Below are positions 16,236-24,190 of a stretch of DNA of 36,036 nt, piece by piece. Below the pieces are notes generated by a model, which did not search any database, was not told where the DNA came from, and worked only from the letters and a program-made list of their open reading frames with translations. Made by a program: the position numbers and the translations under genes. Origin of the DNA: Gallionella sp. (lineage in GTDB: Bacteria; Pseudomonadota; Gammaproteobacteria; Burkholderiales; Gallionellaceae); the NCBI GenBank assembly GCA_013043965.1, contig JABEVF010000024.1, positions 1 through 36,036 of the forward strand. The letters are read 5' to 3'. Numbering within the stretch: position 1 is the stretch's first letter; every line of letters starts with the position of its first letter.

Positions 16236-16352
16236 GCTCTCATGAGGGCTTAAGATCCACTTTCCGGATGGAATGCAAAATGCCGAGGTTCGCTCAAATG
16301 ATTTAAGCAGGCAATCCGCATCGCGGATACCCGCAGAAAATGGGTTTTTAGT

Positions 16353-18440
16353 TTGAATAAGATCTTTACCCCGCAGCAATTCCTCAACCGTGAACTCGGA
16401 CAACTGGCTTTCAACCACCGCGTATTGGCTCAGGCGGAAAATGCCGCGCTGCCTTTGCTCGAGCGCCTGAAGTATCTGTGCATTGTCAGCAGCAATCTCG
16501 ATGAGTTCTTTGAGATACGCGTGGCGGGTTTGAAGGAACAGATCAAGTTAGGCGTGGTCGCGAACGGTGCGGATGGCATGACCGCCAAACAGACGCTCGA
16601 ACTGGTGCGCGAGCAAGCGCATCCGCTCATCGAAAGACAGTACCAGCTGTTCAATGAAGAACTCACCCCGGCGCTCGCGCAGGCCGGCATCAAATTTTTA
16701 CGGCGCACGCATTGGAACGAGGCGCAACGGGCGTGGGTGCGCGACTTTTTCTTTCGCGAAGTGATGCCGGTCTTGACCCCCATCGGGCTGGATCCCGCGC
16801 ATCCGTTCCCGCGCGTCCTCAACAAGAGTTTGAATTTCGCCATCGAGCTGCGGGGCAAAGATGCCTTTGGCCGCAATTCCGCGCGCGCCATCGTGCAGGC
16901 TCCGCGTATTCTGCCGCGCACCATCCCTATACCGAGTGAGATCAGCGGCTGCGAGCATGGCTTCGTGTTCCTCTCCTCTATCATCCATGCCCATGTCAAC
17001 GAGCTGTTCATCGGCATGGAAGTGCTGGGTTGTTTCCAGTTCCGCGTGACCCGCAACAGCGATCTGTTCGTGGATGACGAAGAAGTTAAAAATCTGCGCC
17101 TCAGCCTTCAGGGTGAATTGCCGCAGCGCCATTTCGGCGATGCCGTGCGCCTCGAGATCGCCGACAATTGCTCGCCGCAGATCGAAGCGATGTTGCTCAA
17201 AGAACTAGACCTGGCAACGGAAGATGTGTTCCGCGTGCGTGGCCCGGTGAATCTGGTGCGCCTGATGGAAATCCCCGGCATGCTGGCACGCGACGATTTG
17301 AAGTTCCCCGCTTTTGTCCCCAGCGTGCAAACCACTTTGCAAAAAAAAGGCTCGGACATGTTCAAGGTGATACGCAAGAGCGATGTGCTATTGCACCACC
17401 CGTTCCAGTCCTTCAAACCGGTCATCGATTTCATTCAGCAGGCCGCGAGCGACCCGAAAGTCGTCGCGATCAAGCAAACCGTGTATCGCACCGGGGTCGA
17501 CTCTGCCCTGATGGAAGCCCTGATAGGCGCAGCCAAGCGCGGCAAGGAAGTGACCGTGGTGGTGGAATTGCTGGCGCGCTTTGACGAGGAAGCCAATATC
17601 AACTGGGCCGGCAAGCTCGAAGAAGTCGGCGCCCATGTCGTGTACGGCGTGGTCGGTCACAAAACCCACGCCAAGATGCTCATGGTGGTGCGCCGCGAGG
17701 AAGGCAGGCTGCGCCGCTACGTGCATCTTGGTACCGGGAACTATCATCCGCGCACCGCGCTGCTCTACACCGATTTCGGGCTGTTCACTTGCCATGAGCA
17801 GATCTGCGCCGATGTGAACGAGGTGTTCGGGGAACTCACCAGCCTGGGCAAGGCGCGCACCCTGCATCATCTATGGCAGTCGCCGTTCACTTTGCACGAA
17901 CAAATATTGCGTGCCATCCGGCAAGAGTCGGACTTGGCCAGGCAAGGCAAACGTGCGCATATCATGGCGAAAATGAACGCGCTGCTGGAGCCGGAAACGA
18001 TCAACGCGCTCTACGAAGCCTCACAAGCCGGGGTAAAGGTGGATTTGCTGGTGCGCGGCGTATGCGCGCTGCGGCCGGGTGTGAAAGGGCTGTCGGAGAA
18101 CATCCGCGTGCGCTCCGTGATAGGGCGTTTCCTGGAACACTCGCGCATCTATTATTTCCGCAACGACCTGCTGCACGATGTGTATCTGGCGAGCGCGGAC
18201 TGGATGGACAGGAATTTCTTCCGGCGCATCGAGGTATGCTTCCCGGTGCTGGATAAGAAACTCAAAAAACGCGTTCTGGATGAAGGCCTGAAGATCTATA
18301 TGCAAGATAACTGCCAGGCATGGGACATGGATAGCGAAGGCGCCTACAGGCTCAAACCCGCGCCCCGCAGTGCGCCCAAATGCGCACAGGACGAGCTGCT
18401 CAAACTGCTCGCGGGGACATCCGGAAAAAAGACGGGTTAA
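16353..18440 (+). CDS. ppk1: Polyphosphate kinase 1
   Basis: PPK1 reversibly polymerises the gamma-phosphate of ATP into polyphosphate. It has 695 residues, the usual length. The four-domain arrangement is evident from the N-terminal FLNRELGQLAFNHRVL and two C-terminal phospholipase-D-like catalytic domains. Active-site histidines are H439 in GHKTHAKM (aligning with the phosphorylated H435 of E. coli), H458 in VHLGTGNYH, and H596 in LEHSRIYYF (aligning with H592). The start is TTG 16353: a TGA lies in frame at 16299-16301 and no ATG or GTG falls between. No clear ribosome-binding site precedes it, suggesting modest translation. Its stop overlaps by 4 bp the stop of the convergent H1-like gene. 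sixA and pap lie just beyond. Confidence 0.96.
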   Translation: MNKIFTPQQFLNRELGQLAFNHRVLAQAENAALPLLERLKYLCIVSSNLDEFFEIRVAGLKEQIKLGVVANGADGMTAKQTLELVREQAHPLIERQYQLFNEELTPALAQAGIKFLRRTHWNEAQRAWVRDFFFREVMPVLTPIGLDPAHPFPRVLNKSLNFAIELRGKDAFGRNSARAIVQAPRILPRTIPIPSEISGCEHGFVFLSSIIHAHVNELFIGMEVLGCFQFRVTRNSDLFVDDEEVKNLRLSLQGELPQRHFGDAVRLEIADNCSPQIEAMLLKELDLATEDVFRVRGPVNLVRLMEIPGMLARDDLKFPAFVPSVQTTLQKKGSDMFKVIRKSDVLLHHPFQSFKPVIDFIQQAASDPKVVAIKQTVYRTGVDSALMEALIGAAKRGKEVTVVVELLARFDEEANINWAGKLEEVGAHVVYGVVGHKTHAKMLMVVRREEGRLRRYVHLGTGNYHPRTALLYTDFGLFTCHEQICADVNEVFGELTSLGKARTLHHLWQSPFTLHEQILRAIRQESDLARQGKRAHIMAKMNALLEPETINALYEASQAGVKVDLLVRGVCALRPGVKGLSENIRVRSVIGRFLEHSRIYYFRNDLLHDVYLASADWMDRNFFRRIEVCFPVLDKKLKKRVLDEGLKIYMQDNCQAWDMDSEGAYRLKPAPRSAPKCAQDELLKLLAGTSGKKTG

Positions 18441-18841
18441 TGCTTCTTGGGACGACCGGTCGGGATCTTATCCAGCTTGGCCAGGGCGCTCTTCAGTTGC
18501 GCCACACTCAACGCGGTCAACGCCTGCAAACCAGCACGTAAAACCTCGCTTTTCCTCACGTGCAGGCCCATTTTCAGGCAAGCCTCTTTGAGGTCCGCGA
18601 TTTTCTGATATTCGGGTTGCGGCATGGTAAAACTATCGCGCACCACTTTTACCTTGGCTTCCTTCCTGCCCTTTTTCGCGTCGGCGGCTTTTTTGTCGGC
18701 CGTTTTAACGACGGGCTTGCTCACCGTTTTAGCGGCAGGCTTGACGGTCGCATTTTTTTTTGCGGTCGCGGTTTTTGGTTCTGGTTTTCTTGGCGCGGCT
18801 TCAGGTTTTGCTGCTGCGGCTTTGGGCGCATCTGCGTTCAT
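18437..18841 (-). CDS. Histone-H1-like basic protein with a ribbon-helix-helix-like C-terminal domain
   Basis: A 134-residue, very basic protein. ATG 18841 is preferred over GTG 18847 because AAGGAG lies 5 bases before it. Residues 1-65 are low-complexity, built of Ala, Lys and Pro (for example KPAAKTVSKPVVKTADKK), like bacterial histone-H1-type tails. Residues ~66-115 (VRDSFTMPQPEYQKIADLKEACLK, here split as VRDSFTMP then EYQKIADLKEACLK, then RKSEVLRAGLQAL) have the strand-helix-helix pattern of ribbon-helix-helix DNA-binding domains. The end TGRPKKH contains an AT-hook-like GRP core. I infer a nucleoid-associated or DNA-binding protein; related genes of unknown function occur in betaproteobacteria. 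It converges on ppk1 and is divergent from sixA across 80 bp, so it could affect transcription of the polyP genes. Confidence 0.75.
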   Translation of the reverse strand: MNADAPKAAAAKPEAAPRKPEPKTATAKKNATVKPAAKTVSKPVVKTADKKAADAKKGRKEAKVKVVRDSFTMPQPEYQKIADLKEACLKMGLHVRKSEVLRAGLQALTALSVAQLKSALAKLDKIPTGRPKKH

Positions 18842-18870
18842 GATCACTCCTTAAAATTGATGTGGAATAA

Positions 18871-18884
18871 ACAGTGTATACAGT
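18871..18884. promoter_or_regulatory. Short direct repeat in the divergent H1-like/sixA intergenic region
   Basis: ACAGT at 18871-18875 and again at 18880-18884, nine bases apart, within an AT-rich stretch (GTATAC, TATATT). This lies in the 80-bp gap between the two divergent genes, where both promoters must lie. It could be a binding site or part of overlapping -10 regions. Confidence 0.25.
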
Positions 18885-18921
18885 ATATTCTTCCGGGTGA
18901 AATGTAATATTTGGGGCTGGA

Positions 18922-19374
18922 ATGGATCTCATTTTATGGCGGCACGCCGAAGCACACGACAGTTCGCCCGACATGGCGCGCGAACTGACTCCCAAAGGCA
19001 AGAAGCAAGCCGAAAAGGTTGCCGCCTTTTTACACCGGCAGCTATCTCCCGATGCGCGCGTCCTGGTCAGCCCGGCCACGCGTACCCGCCAGACAGCCGA
19101 CGCCTATACCGACCATTACACCCTCGCTCCCGGCATCGCGCCGGGAGCCTCGGCTCACGCCGTATTGCAGGCTGCGCACTGGCCCAATGCCGAAGACGCA
19201 GTGCTGATCGTCGGCCATCAACCCACCTTGGGCGCGGTTGCCGCGTTGTTGCTGGGCAGTACCGAGCCCTCGTTGAGTTTCAAGAAAGGCGCACTGTGGT
19301 GGTTCAGTCGCCGCGAGCGTGATGAATTTGCGCAGACCACTTTACGACTCGTCATCACGCCTGATCTTCTGTGA
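18922..19374 (+). CDS. sixA: SixA-type phosphohistidine phosphatase (histidine phosphatase superfamily)
   Basis: A 150-residue cytoplasmic protein starting MDLILWRHAEAHD. The RHx signature gives Arg7 and catalytic His8; the second conserved basic segment is SPATRTRQTADAY and the later catalytic His lies in VGHQPTLGAVAALLL. Length and motifs fit SixA, which removes phosphate from histidine phosphotransfer domains (ArcB, or NPr of the nitrogen PTS in E. coli). It starts 80 bp from the divergent H1-like gene and ends 27 bp before pap, so sixA and pap probably form one operon. Its physiological target here is unknown. Confidence 0.9.
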   Translation: MDLILWRHAEAHDSSPDMARELTPKGKKQAEKVAAFLHRQLSPDARVLVSPATRTRQTADAYTDHYTLAPGIAPGASAHAVLQAAHWPNAEDAVLIVGHQPTLGAVAALLLGSTEPSLSFKKGALWWFSRRERDEFAQTTLRLVITPDLL

Positions 19375-19401
19375 ACCCACTTCAGTCTGAGAGAGTCGAT
19401 C

Positions 19402-20892
19402 ATGTTTGAGTCTGCCGAACTGGGTCACAAAATAGCCAAAACGACTTACGACAAAGCAGTCCCAAAGCTGCGCGTCGCCTTGCTCGACGCGCAATTCGAC
19501 CTAGCGCAACAAGCCAGGTTTCCGGTCATCATCCTGGTCGGCGGCGTTGACGGTTCGGGCAAGAGCGAGACGGTGAACCTGCTCAACGAATGGATGGATC
19601 CGCGTCATATCCAGGTTCACGCCATGTCCGAACACAGCGACGAGAAACGCCGGTATCCGCCGATGCGGCGTTACTGGCGGGCACTGCCACCCAAAGGCAA
19701 GATCGGCGTGTTTTTCGGCTCCTGGTACACGATGCCCATCGTGCAACGCGTGCAGGGGAAAATCAATACCAGCCATCTAGACCGGCACATCGATGCGATC
19801 AATCATTTCGAGACCCTGCTCAGCGACGAAGGCGCGCTGATCATCAAGCTGTGGTTCCATCTGTCCAAAGATGCGCAGAAGCAGCGCCTCGAGGCATTGG
19901 GCAAGGATCCGCAGACCCGCTGGCGCGTCACCGATCTGGATTGGGAGCGCTACCGGCAATACGACCAATTCCGCAGCACCTCCGAACATACTTTGCGCGC
20001 CACCAGCAGCGCGCAAGCCCCGTGGATGGTCATCGAGGGAACGGATGCGCGCTATCGCAGCCTGACGGCGGGCAACATAGTGCTGGAGGCTCTGCGCAAG
20101 CGGCTCGATCGTCCGGCCCCGATACCCGCCAGCGCGCCGCCCTTGCAAGCCGCTATCGACCATCTCGACTTGTTCGACAAACTCGATATGACGCAGCGGA
20201 TAAGCAATAAAGAATTCGCCTCCGAACTGGAAAAATACCAGGGCAAATTAAACCTGCTCACGCGCGATAAGCGCTTTGCCAGGCTCTCAGTCATCGCCGT
20301 ATTCGAAGGCTCGGATGCGGCAGGCAAGGGTGGCGCGATACGGCGCATCACCGGCGCGCTGGACGCGCGGAATTACCGCATCGTCCCGGTCGCGGCGCCC
20401 ACCGAGGAAGAACGCGCGCAGCCCTATTTGTGGCGGTTCTGGCGACACATCCCGCGCACCGGGAGATTCACGATCTTCGATCGTTCCTGGTACGGGCGAG
20501 TACTGGTGGAGCGCGTCGAAAAATTCTGCTCCGAGGCAGACTGGATGAGGGCATACGGCGAGATCAACGACTTCGAGGAACAGCTCGTCGGAAACAACGC
20601 CGTGCTCGTCAAATTCTGGCTCACCATCAGCAAGGACGAACAGTTGCGCCGCTTCAAAGAACGCGAACAGAGCACATTCAAGCGTTTTAAAATCACCCCC
20701 GATGACTGGCGAAATCGCGAAAAATGGGATGCGTATCAGACCGCCGTGTGCGACATGGTGGACAGAACCAGCATCTCCATTGCCCCGTGGACCGTGGTCG
20801 AGGCCAACGACAAAAACTTCGCCCGCATCAAGGTCCTGAAGACGCTATGCCAGCGCATCGAAGCCGCGATGAAAAAGACGCGCTCACAATAA
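19402..20892 (+). CDS. pap: Polyphosphate:AMP phosphotransferase (two-domain PPK2 family)
   Basis: Transfers phosphate from polyphosphate to AMP, giving ADP. The 496 residues hold two PPK2 domains, the class II arrangement (the Acinetobacter enzyme is about 475). Domain 1 has a Walker-A-like GGVDGSGKS at residues 47-55, but its lid/Walker-B region reads GSWYTMPIVQRV, lacking the usual Asp-Arg. Domain 2 has EGSDAAGKGG at 302-311 and an intact FDRSWYGRVLVERVE, so domain 2 is the likely active half and domain 1 structural. With ppk1 nearby, the locus can both make polyphosphate and use it to recharge adenylates, with adenylate kinase completing the cycle. It converges on rsmA with 69 bp between; no clear terminator is seen there. 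Confidence 0.94.
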   Translation: MFESAELGHKIAKTTYDKAVPKLRVALLDAQFDLAQQARFPVIILVGGVDGSGKSETVNLLNEWMDPRHIQVHAMSEHSDEKRRYPPMRRYWRALPPKGKIGVFFGSWYTMPIVQRVQGKINTSHLDRHIDAINHFETLLSDEGALIIKLWFHLSKDAQKQRLEALGKDPQTRWRVTDLDWERYRQYDQFRSTSEHTLRATSSAQAPWMVIEGTDARYRSLTAGNIVLEALRKRLDRPAPIPASAPPLQAAIDHLDLFDKLDMTQRISNKEFASELEKYQGKLNLLTRDKRFARLSVIAVFEGSDAAGKGGAIRRITGALDARNYRIVPVAAPTEEERAQPYLWRFWRHIPRTGRFTIFDRSWYGRVLVERVEKFCSEADWMRAYGEINDFEEQLVGNNAVLVKFWLTISKDEQLRRFKEREQSTFKRFKITPDDWRNREKWDAYQTAVCDMVDRTSISIAPWTVVEANDKNFARIKVLKTLCQRIEAAMKKTRSQ

Positions 20893-20961
20893 AACGATTG
20901 GCGTTCCGTATGCTGCACTCTAACGATCGGGCCCCGGTCGGCGCGGCAGCACACAGGTGGC

Positions 20962-21762
20962 TTACCTGACAGCCCGTTCCCCTGATCCAACAGAATCCTC
21001 GGCGCAGTAGTTCCCGACCTTGATAAACTCGGCCACGGCGAGGTTTTCCGCGCGTAGCTGCGGGTCGATGCCCAGTGTTGCAAAATCGTTTTCCTGCAAA
21101 TAAGTGCGCAAGGTATTGCGCAGAGTTTTGCGGCGCTGCCCGAATGCGGTGGCGACAATAGCCGCGAATAGTTTTTCGTCGCGCACCATAATCTGCGCGG
21201 CTGGCAGCGGAATCATTCGCACGATGGCGGAGTCTACTTTGGGCGCGGGACGGAACGATTCCGGCGGCACGTCGAGCAATTTTTCCATCGCGAAACGGTA
21301 TTGCAACATCACCGACAAACGCCCATAAGCAGGCGTGGAGTGATCGGCCACCATGCGTTCGACCACCTCGTTTTGCAACATGAAGTGCATGTCGGTGACA
21401 CGTTCGGCGCAGGCGGCGAAGTGGAACAGCAACGGGGTGGAGATGTTGTAGGGCAGATTGCCCACGATGCGCAGCGGCCTTGGCAGCGTCGAAAAGTCGA
21501 ACTCCAGCGCGTCGCCTTCGTGGATGACGATCTTGTCCTGCGGGTAGTCCGTCTTCAAGCGCGCGATGATGTCGCGGTCGATCTCGACCACATGCAACCG
21601 GTCCAGTTTTTTCAACAGCGGGCGGGTTAGCGCGCCCAAGCCCGGACCGATCTCGACCATGTTGTCTGCGGATCCGGGACGTATCGCGGCAACAATGTCG
21701 GCGATGATGTTTTGATCGACCAGAAAATTCTGGCCAAAACGTTTCTTGGCTTGATGGCTCAT
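20962..21762 (-). CDS. rsmA: 16S rRNA adenine dimethyltransferase RsmA (KsgA)
   Basis: Dimethylates two adjacent adenines in the 3' terminal helix of 16S rRNA (A1518 and A1519 in E. coli) during small-subunit maturation. The start at 21762 ([14 protein letters not shown]) matches the family N-terminus and has AAAGGA upstream; the frame is open to 21810. This gives 266 residues (E. coli 273). Motifs: RFGQNFL, the SAM-binding [24 protein letters not shown] and the catalytic NLPYNIS. It is the last gene of lptD-surA-pdxA-rsmA, 74 bp after pdxA. Confidence 0.96.
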   Translation of the reverse strand: MSHQAKKRFGQNFLVDQNIIADIVAAIRPGSADNMVEIGPGLGALTRPLLKKLDRLHVVEIDRDIIARLKTDYPQDKIVIHEGDALEFDFSTLPRPLRIVGNLPYNISTPLLFHFAACAERVTDMHFMLQNEVVERMVADHSTPAYGRLSVMLQYRFAMEKLLDVPPESFRPAPKVDSAIVRMIPLPAAQIMVRDEKLFAAIVATAFGQRRKTLRNTLRTYLQENDFATLGIDPQLRAENLAVAEFIKVGNYCAEDSVGSGERAVR

Positions 21763-21836
21763 TTCATCCTTTTGCAGCTTTTCGGTGCAGGCTAACCTGT
21801 ACGCAAGCACCAGTGCTGCCGGGGCTAAATATGGCG

Positions 21837-22823
21837 TTATGTGCGCTCATTTGATCGCATTGCCCGAGCGACCTTGATCGCCTCGAGCAGGCTGCCGCTG
21901 TCGGCCTTACCCGTTCCCGCCAGGTCCAGTGCAGTGCCGTGATCGACCGAGGTGCGTATAACGGGCAGACCCAGTGTCACGTTCACGCCCTGCCCGAAGC
22001 TGGCATGTTTCAACACCGGCAAACCCTGATCGTGATACATGCTCAACACGGCATCGCATTGCGCCAGGTTGTGCGGCGTGAACAGCGTGTCGGCTGGCAA
22101 CGGCGCGCTGACATCCATGCCCGCAGCGCGCAACTTGTCAAGCACCGGGACCATCACATCAAGCTCTTCACGCCCCAGATAACCACCTTCGCCCGCGTGG
22201 GGGTTGAGTCCGGCGACCAAGATACGCGGTTGTGCGATGCCGAAGCGGTTTTGCAGCTCGCGTTGCAGGATATGCAGCACGTTTTCGAGCAGCGGCGCGG
22301 TAATGGCATCCGCCACCTCGCGCAGGGACAAATGCGTGGTGGCCAGGGCCACGCGCATCCCGCCGCCGACCAGCATCATCACGACTTGCGGCGTGCCGGT
22401 TTGCTCGGCCAGGAATTCGGTGTGGCCGGTAAACGGGATACCCGCATCGTTGATGATGCCCTTGTGCACCGGCGCGGTCACCATGCCGGCGAACTCGCCG
22501 CTCTGGCAGCCTTGCAGGGCACGGCTCAATGTGGCCAGCACATAGCGGCTGTTTGCGGCATCCAGCACGCCCGCCCGGGCGGGCACCGCCAGCGGGACAT
22601 GGGTCACCGTCAGTGTGCCGGGCCGATCCGAGACGGCCCGGCCCGCCGCATAGTCCTCGACGCGCAGCGCGATACCCAGTTGGGCCGCGCGTTGTTGCAG
22701 CAGGAATTTATCGGCGATACAAACCAGTGCCTGCGTATGGCGGCGCGCGGCCAGCTGCACGCACAGATCAGGGCCTATGCCGGCAGGCTCACCCGCAGTG
22801 ACAACAAGTAGCCGAGTAGGCAC
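21837..22823 (-). CDS. pdxA: 4-hydroxythreonine-4-phosphate dehydrogenase PdxA
   Basis: NAD-dependent oxidation of 4-phosphohydroxy-L-threonine in pyridoxal 5'-phosphate synthesis. It has 328 residues, starting at GTG (complement of 22821-22823) with [20 protein letters not shown], the family N-terminus. Metal- and substrate-binding His motifs are present: [30 protein letters not shown] and [11 protein letters not shown]. It begins 3 bases after the surA stop, so translation is probably coupled. This is the standard neighbourhood of pdxA in proteobacteria. Confidence 0.96.
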   Translation of the reverse strand: MPTRLLVVTAGEPAGIGPDLCVQLAARRHTQALVCIADKFLLQQRAAQLGIALRVEDYAAGRAVSDRPGTLTVTHVPLAVPARAGVLDAANSRYVLATLSRALQGCQSGEFAGMVTAPVHKGIINDAGIPFTGHTEFLAEQTGTPQVVMMLVGGGMRVALATTHLSLREVADAITAPLLENVLHILQRELQNRFGIAQPRILVAGLNPHAGEGGYLGREELDVMVPVLDKLRAAGMDVSAPLPADTLFTPHNLAQCDAVLSMYHDQGLPVLKHASFGQGVNVTLGLPVIRTSVDHGTALDLAGTGKADSGSLLEAIKVARAMRSNERT

Positions 22824-22826
22824 GGC

Positions 22827-24176
22827 CTAGTTCTTCGGGTCGGTGTGGTATTCGACAAACGCGCGGTCACGCAACTGGCGCAACCAGTCCTGATACAAAT
22901 CGTCCGATTTGATCGTGCCGATGGCGACGCGGGCCTGCTGGCGTTGTTGCTGCACGCTGACATCGGTGTTGCGGCGTTCCAAGACCTGGATCAGGTGCCA
23001 GCCGAATTGCGTTTGCACCACACCCATCTGTTTGGGTTGCAACTTGTTCATCGCCTCTTCAAATGCTGACACGGTCTGCCCCGGCGACAACCAACCCAGA
23101 TCGCCGCCCTGTTGCGCGCTGCCATCTTCGGAATAGCGCTTGGCCTGCTCGGCAAAATCGGCACCGCCTTCGACACGCTGTTTGATCTCCAGTATGCGTT
23201 TTTTGGCTTCGGCTTCGGGCGTGATCTCATTGGTCTTGATCAGGATATGGCGCGCGTGGGTCTCGACCACCACCACGGGCGTGCTGCCGCTGCGCTTGGC
23301 GATCAACTTCAATATATGGAACCCGCTGCTGCTGCGCATCACCGCCGTGATTTGTCCGGGCTGCAGCTTGCGCAAAACATCAAGGAATGCCGGCGGCAAC
23401 CGGTCGCTGGCGCGCCAACCCAGATCGCCGCCGGTTAACGCATCGTTGGCATCTGAAATGCCCGCCGCGACTTGGGCGAAATCCGCCCCCGATTTCAATT
23501 CGCTGTAAGCGAGCTCGGCACGCGCGCGACTCGCCTGTATCTTCTCCGCGCTGGCCTGCTCGGGCACCACCACCAGGATATGCGCGAGATGGAATTCCTC
23601 GGTGCTATCGCCCATCTTGGCTTTGTTGGCCAGGTAACCATCGACCTCGCTGTCGCTGATAATCAATTTACTTTCGACCTCGCGTTCGCGCAAACGGGTA
23701 AAGATCATCTCGTTGCGCACCTCTTCACGATACTTGGCGAAATCGATGCCGTCTTTTTCCAGCCTGGCGCGAAACGCTGCCAGATCGGCAAATTTGTTTT
23801 GTTCGGCGATCCGTTTGATCGCCAGATCAAGCTGGGCATCATCCACATGCACCCCGGATTCTTTGGCGAACTGGAGTTGTACCAGCTCATTGATCATGCG
23901 TTCCAGCATTTGCTTTTCGAGCACGTCGGCGGGAGGCAGCGGCGTACCCTGCTTTTGCAACTGCCCCACCGTCTCGCGCAACTTTTCATCCAGCTCTTGA
24001 CGGGTGATCACATCGTCGTTTACCACCACGATCACCGCATCGATCAACCCGGTCTGCTGCTGAGGATCGATCTTTGGCGGCGTTTGCCCGGCGGCCTGGT
24101 CAGGCTGCGGCGCGGCGTAGGCAACCGGCAAAAAAAGCAGTGCCAGACATAGCATCAAATAATTTGTTCGCATCAT
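22827..24176 (-). CDS. surA: Periplasmic chaperone / peptidyl-prolyl isomerase SurA
   Basis: Periplasmic chaperone that escorts unfolded outer-membrane proteins, including LptD, to the BAM complex. It has 449 residues. A signal peptide (MMRTNYLMLCLALLFLPVAYA) is followed by a short Pro/Gln-rich linker, the N-terminal chaperone domain (DAVIVVVNDDVITRQELDE onward), and two parvulin domains at about 195-295 (AHILVVV to GFHILKL) and 307-405 (RHILIKT to GWHLIQVLERR), each with GGDLGW. The C-terminal helix follows. It lies 14 bp after lptD and 3 bp before pdxA. Confidence 0.96.
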   Translation of the reverse strand: MMRTNYLMLCLALLFLPVAYAAPQPDQAAGQTPPKIDPQQQTGLIDAVIVVVNDDVITRQELDEKLRETVGQLQKQGTPLPPADVLEKQMLERMINELVQLQFAKESGVHVDDAQLDLAIKRIAEQNKFADLAAFRARLEKDGIDFAKYREEVRNEMIFTRLREREVESKLIISDSEVDGYLANKAKMGDSTEEFHLAHILVVVPEQASAEKIQASRARAELAYSELKSGADFAQVAAGISDANDALTGGDLGWRASDRLPPAFLDVLRKLQPGQITAVMRSSSGFHILKLIAKRSGSTPVVVVETHARHILIKTNEITPEAEAKKRILEIKQRVEGGADFAEQAKRYSEDGSAQQGGDLGWLSPGQTVSAFEEAMNKLQPKQMGVVQTQFGWHLIQVLERRNTDVSVQQQRQQARVAIGTIKSDDLYQDWLRQLRDRAFVEYHTDPKN

Positions 24177-24190
24177 TGTCTTTCAGGATT

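Noticed and set aside
18871-18890. A LexA-type operator in the H1-like/sixA gap
   Set aside because: CTGT-N8-ACAG spacing is not met; only a short direct repeat is present.
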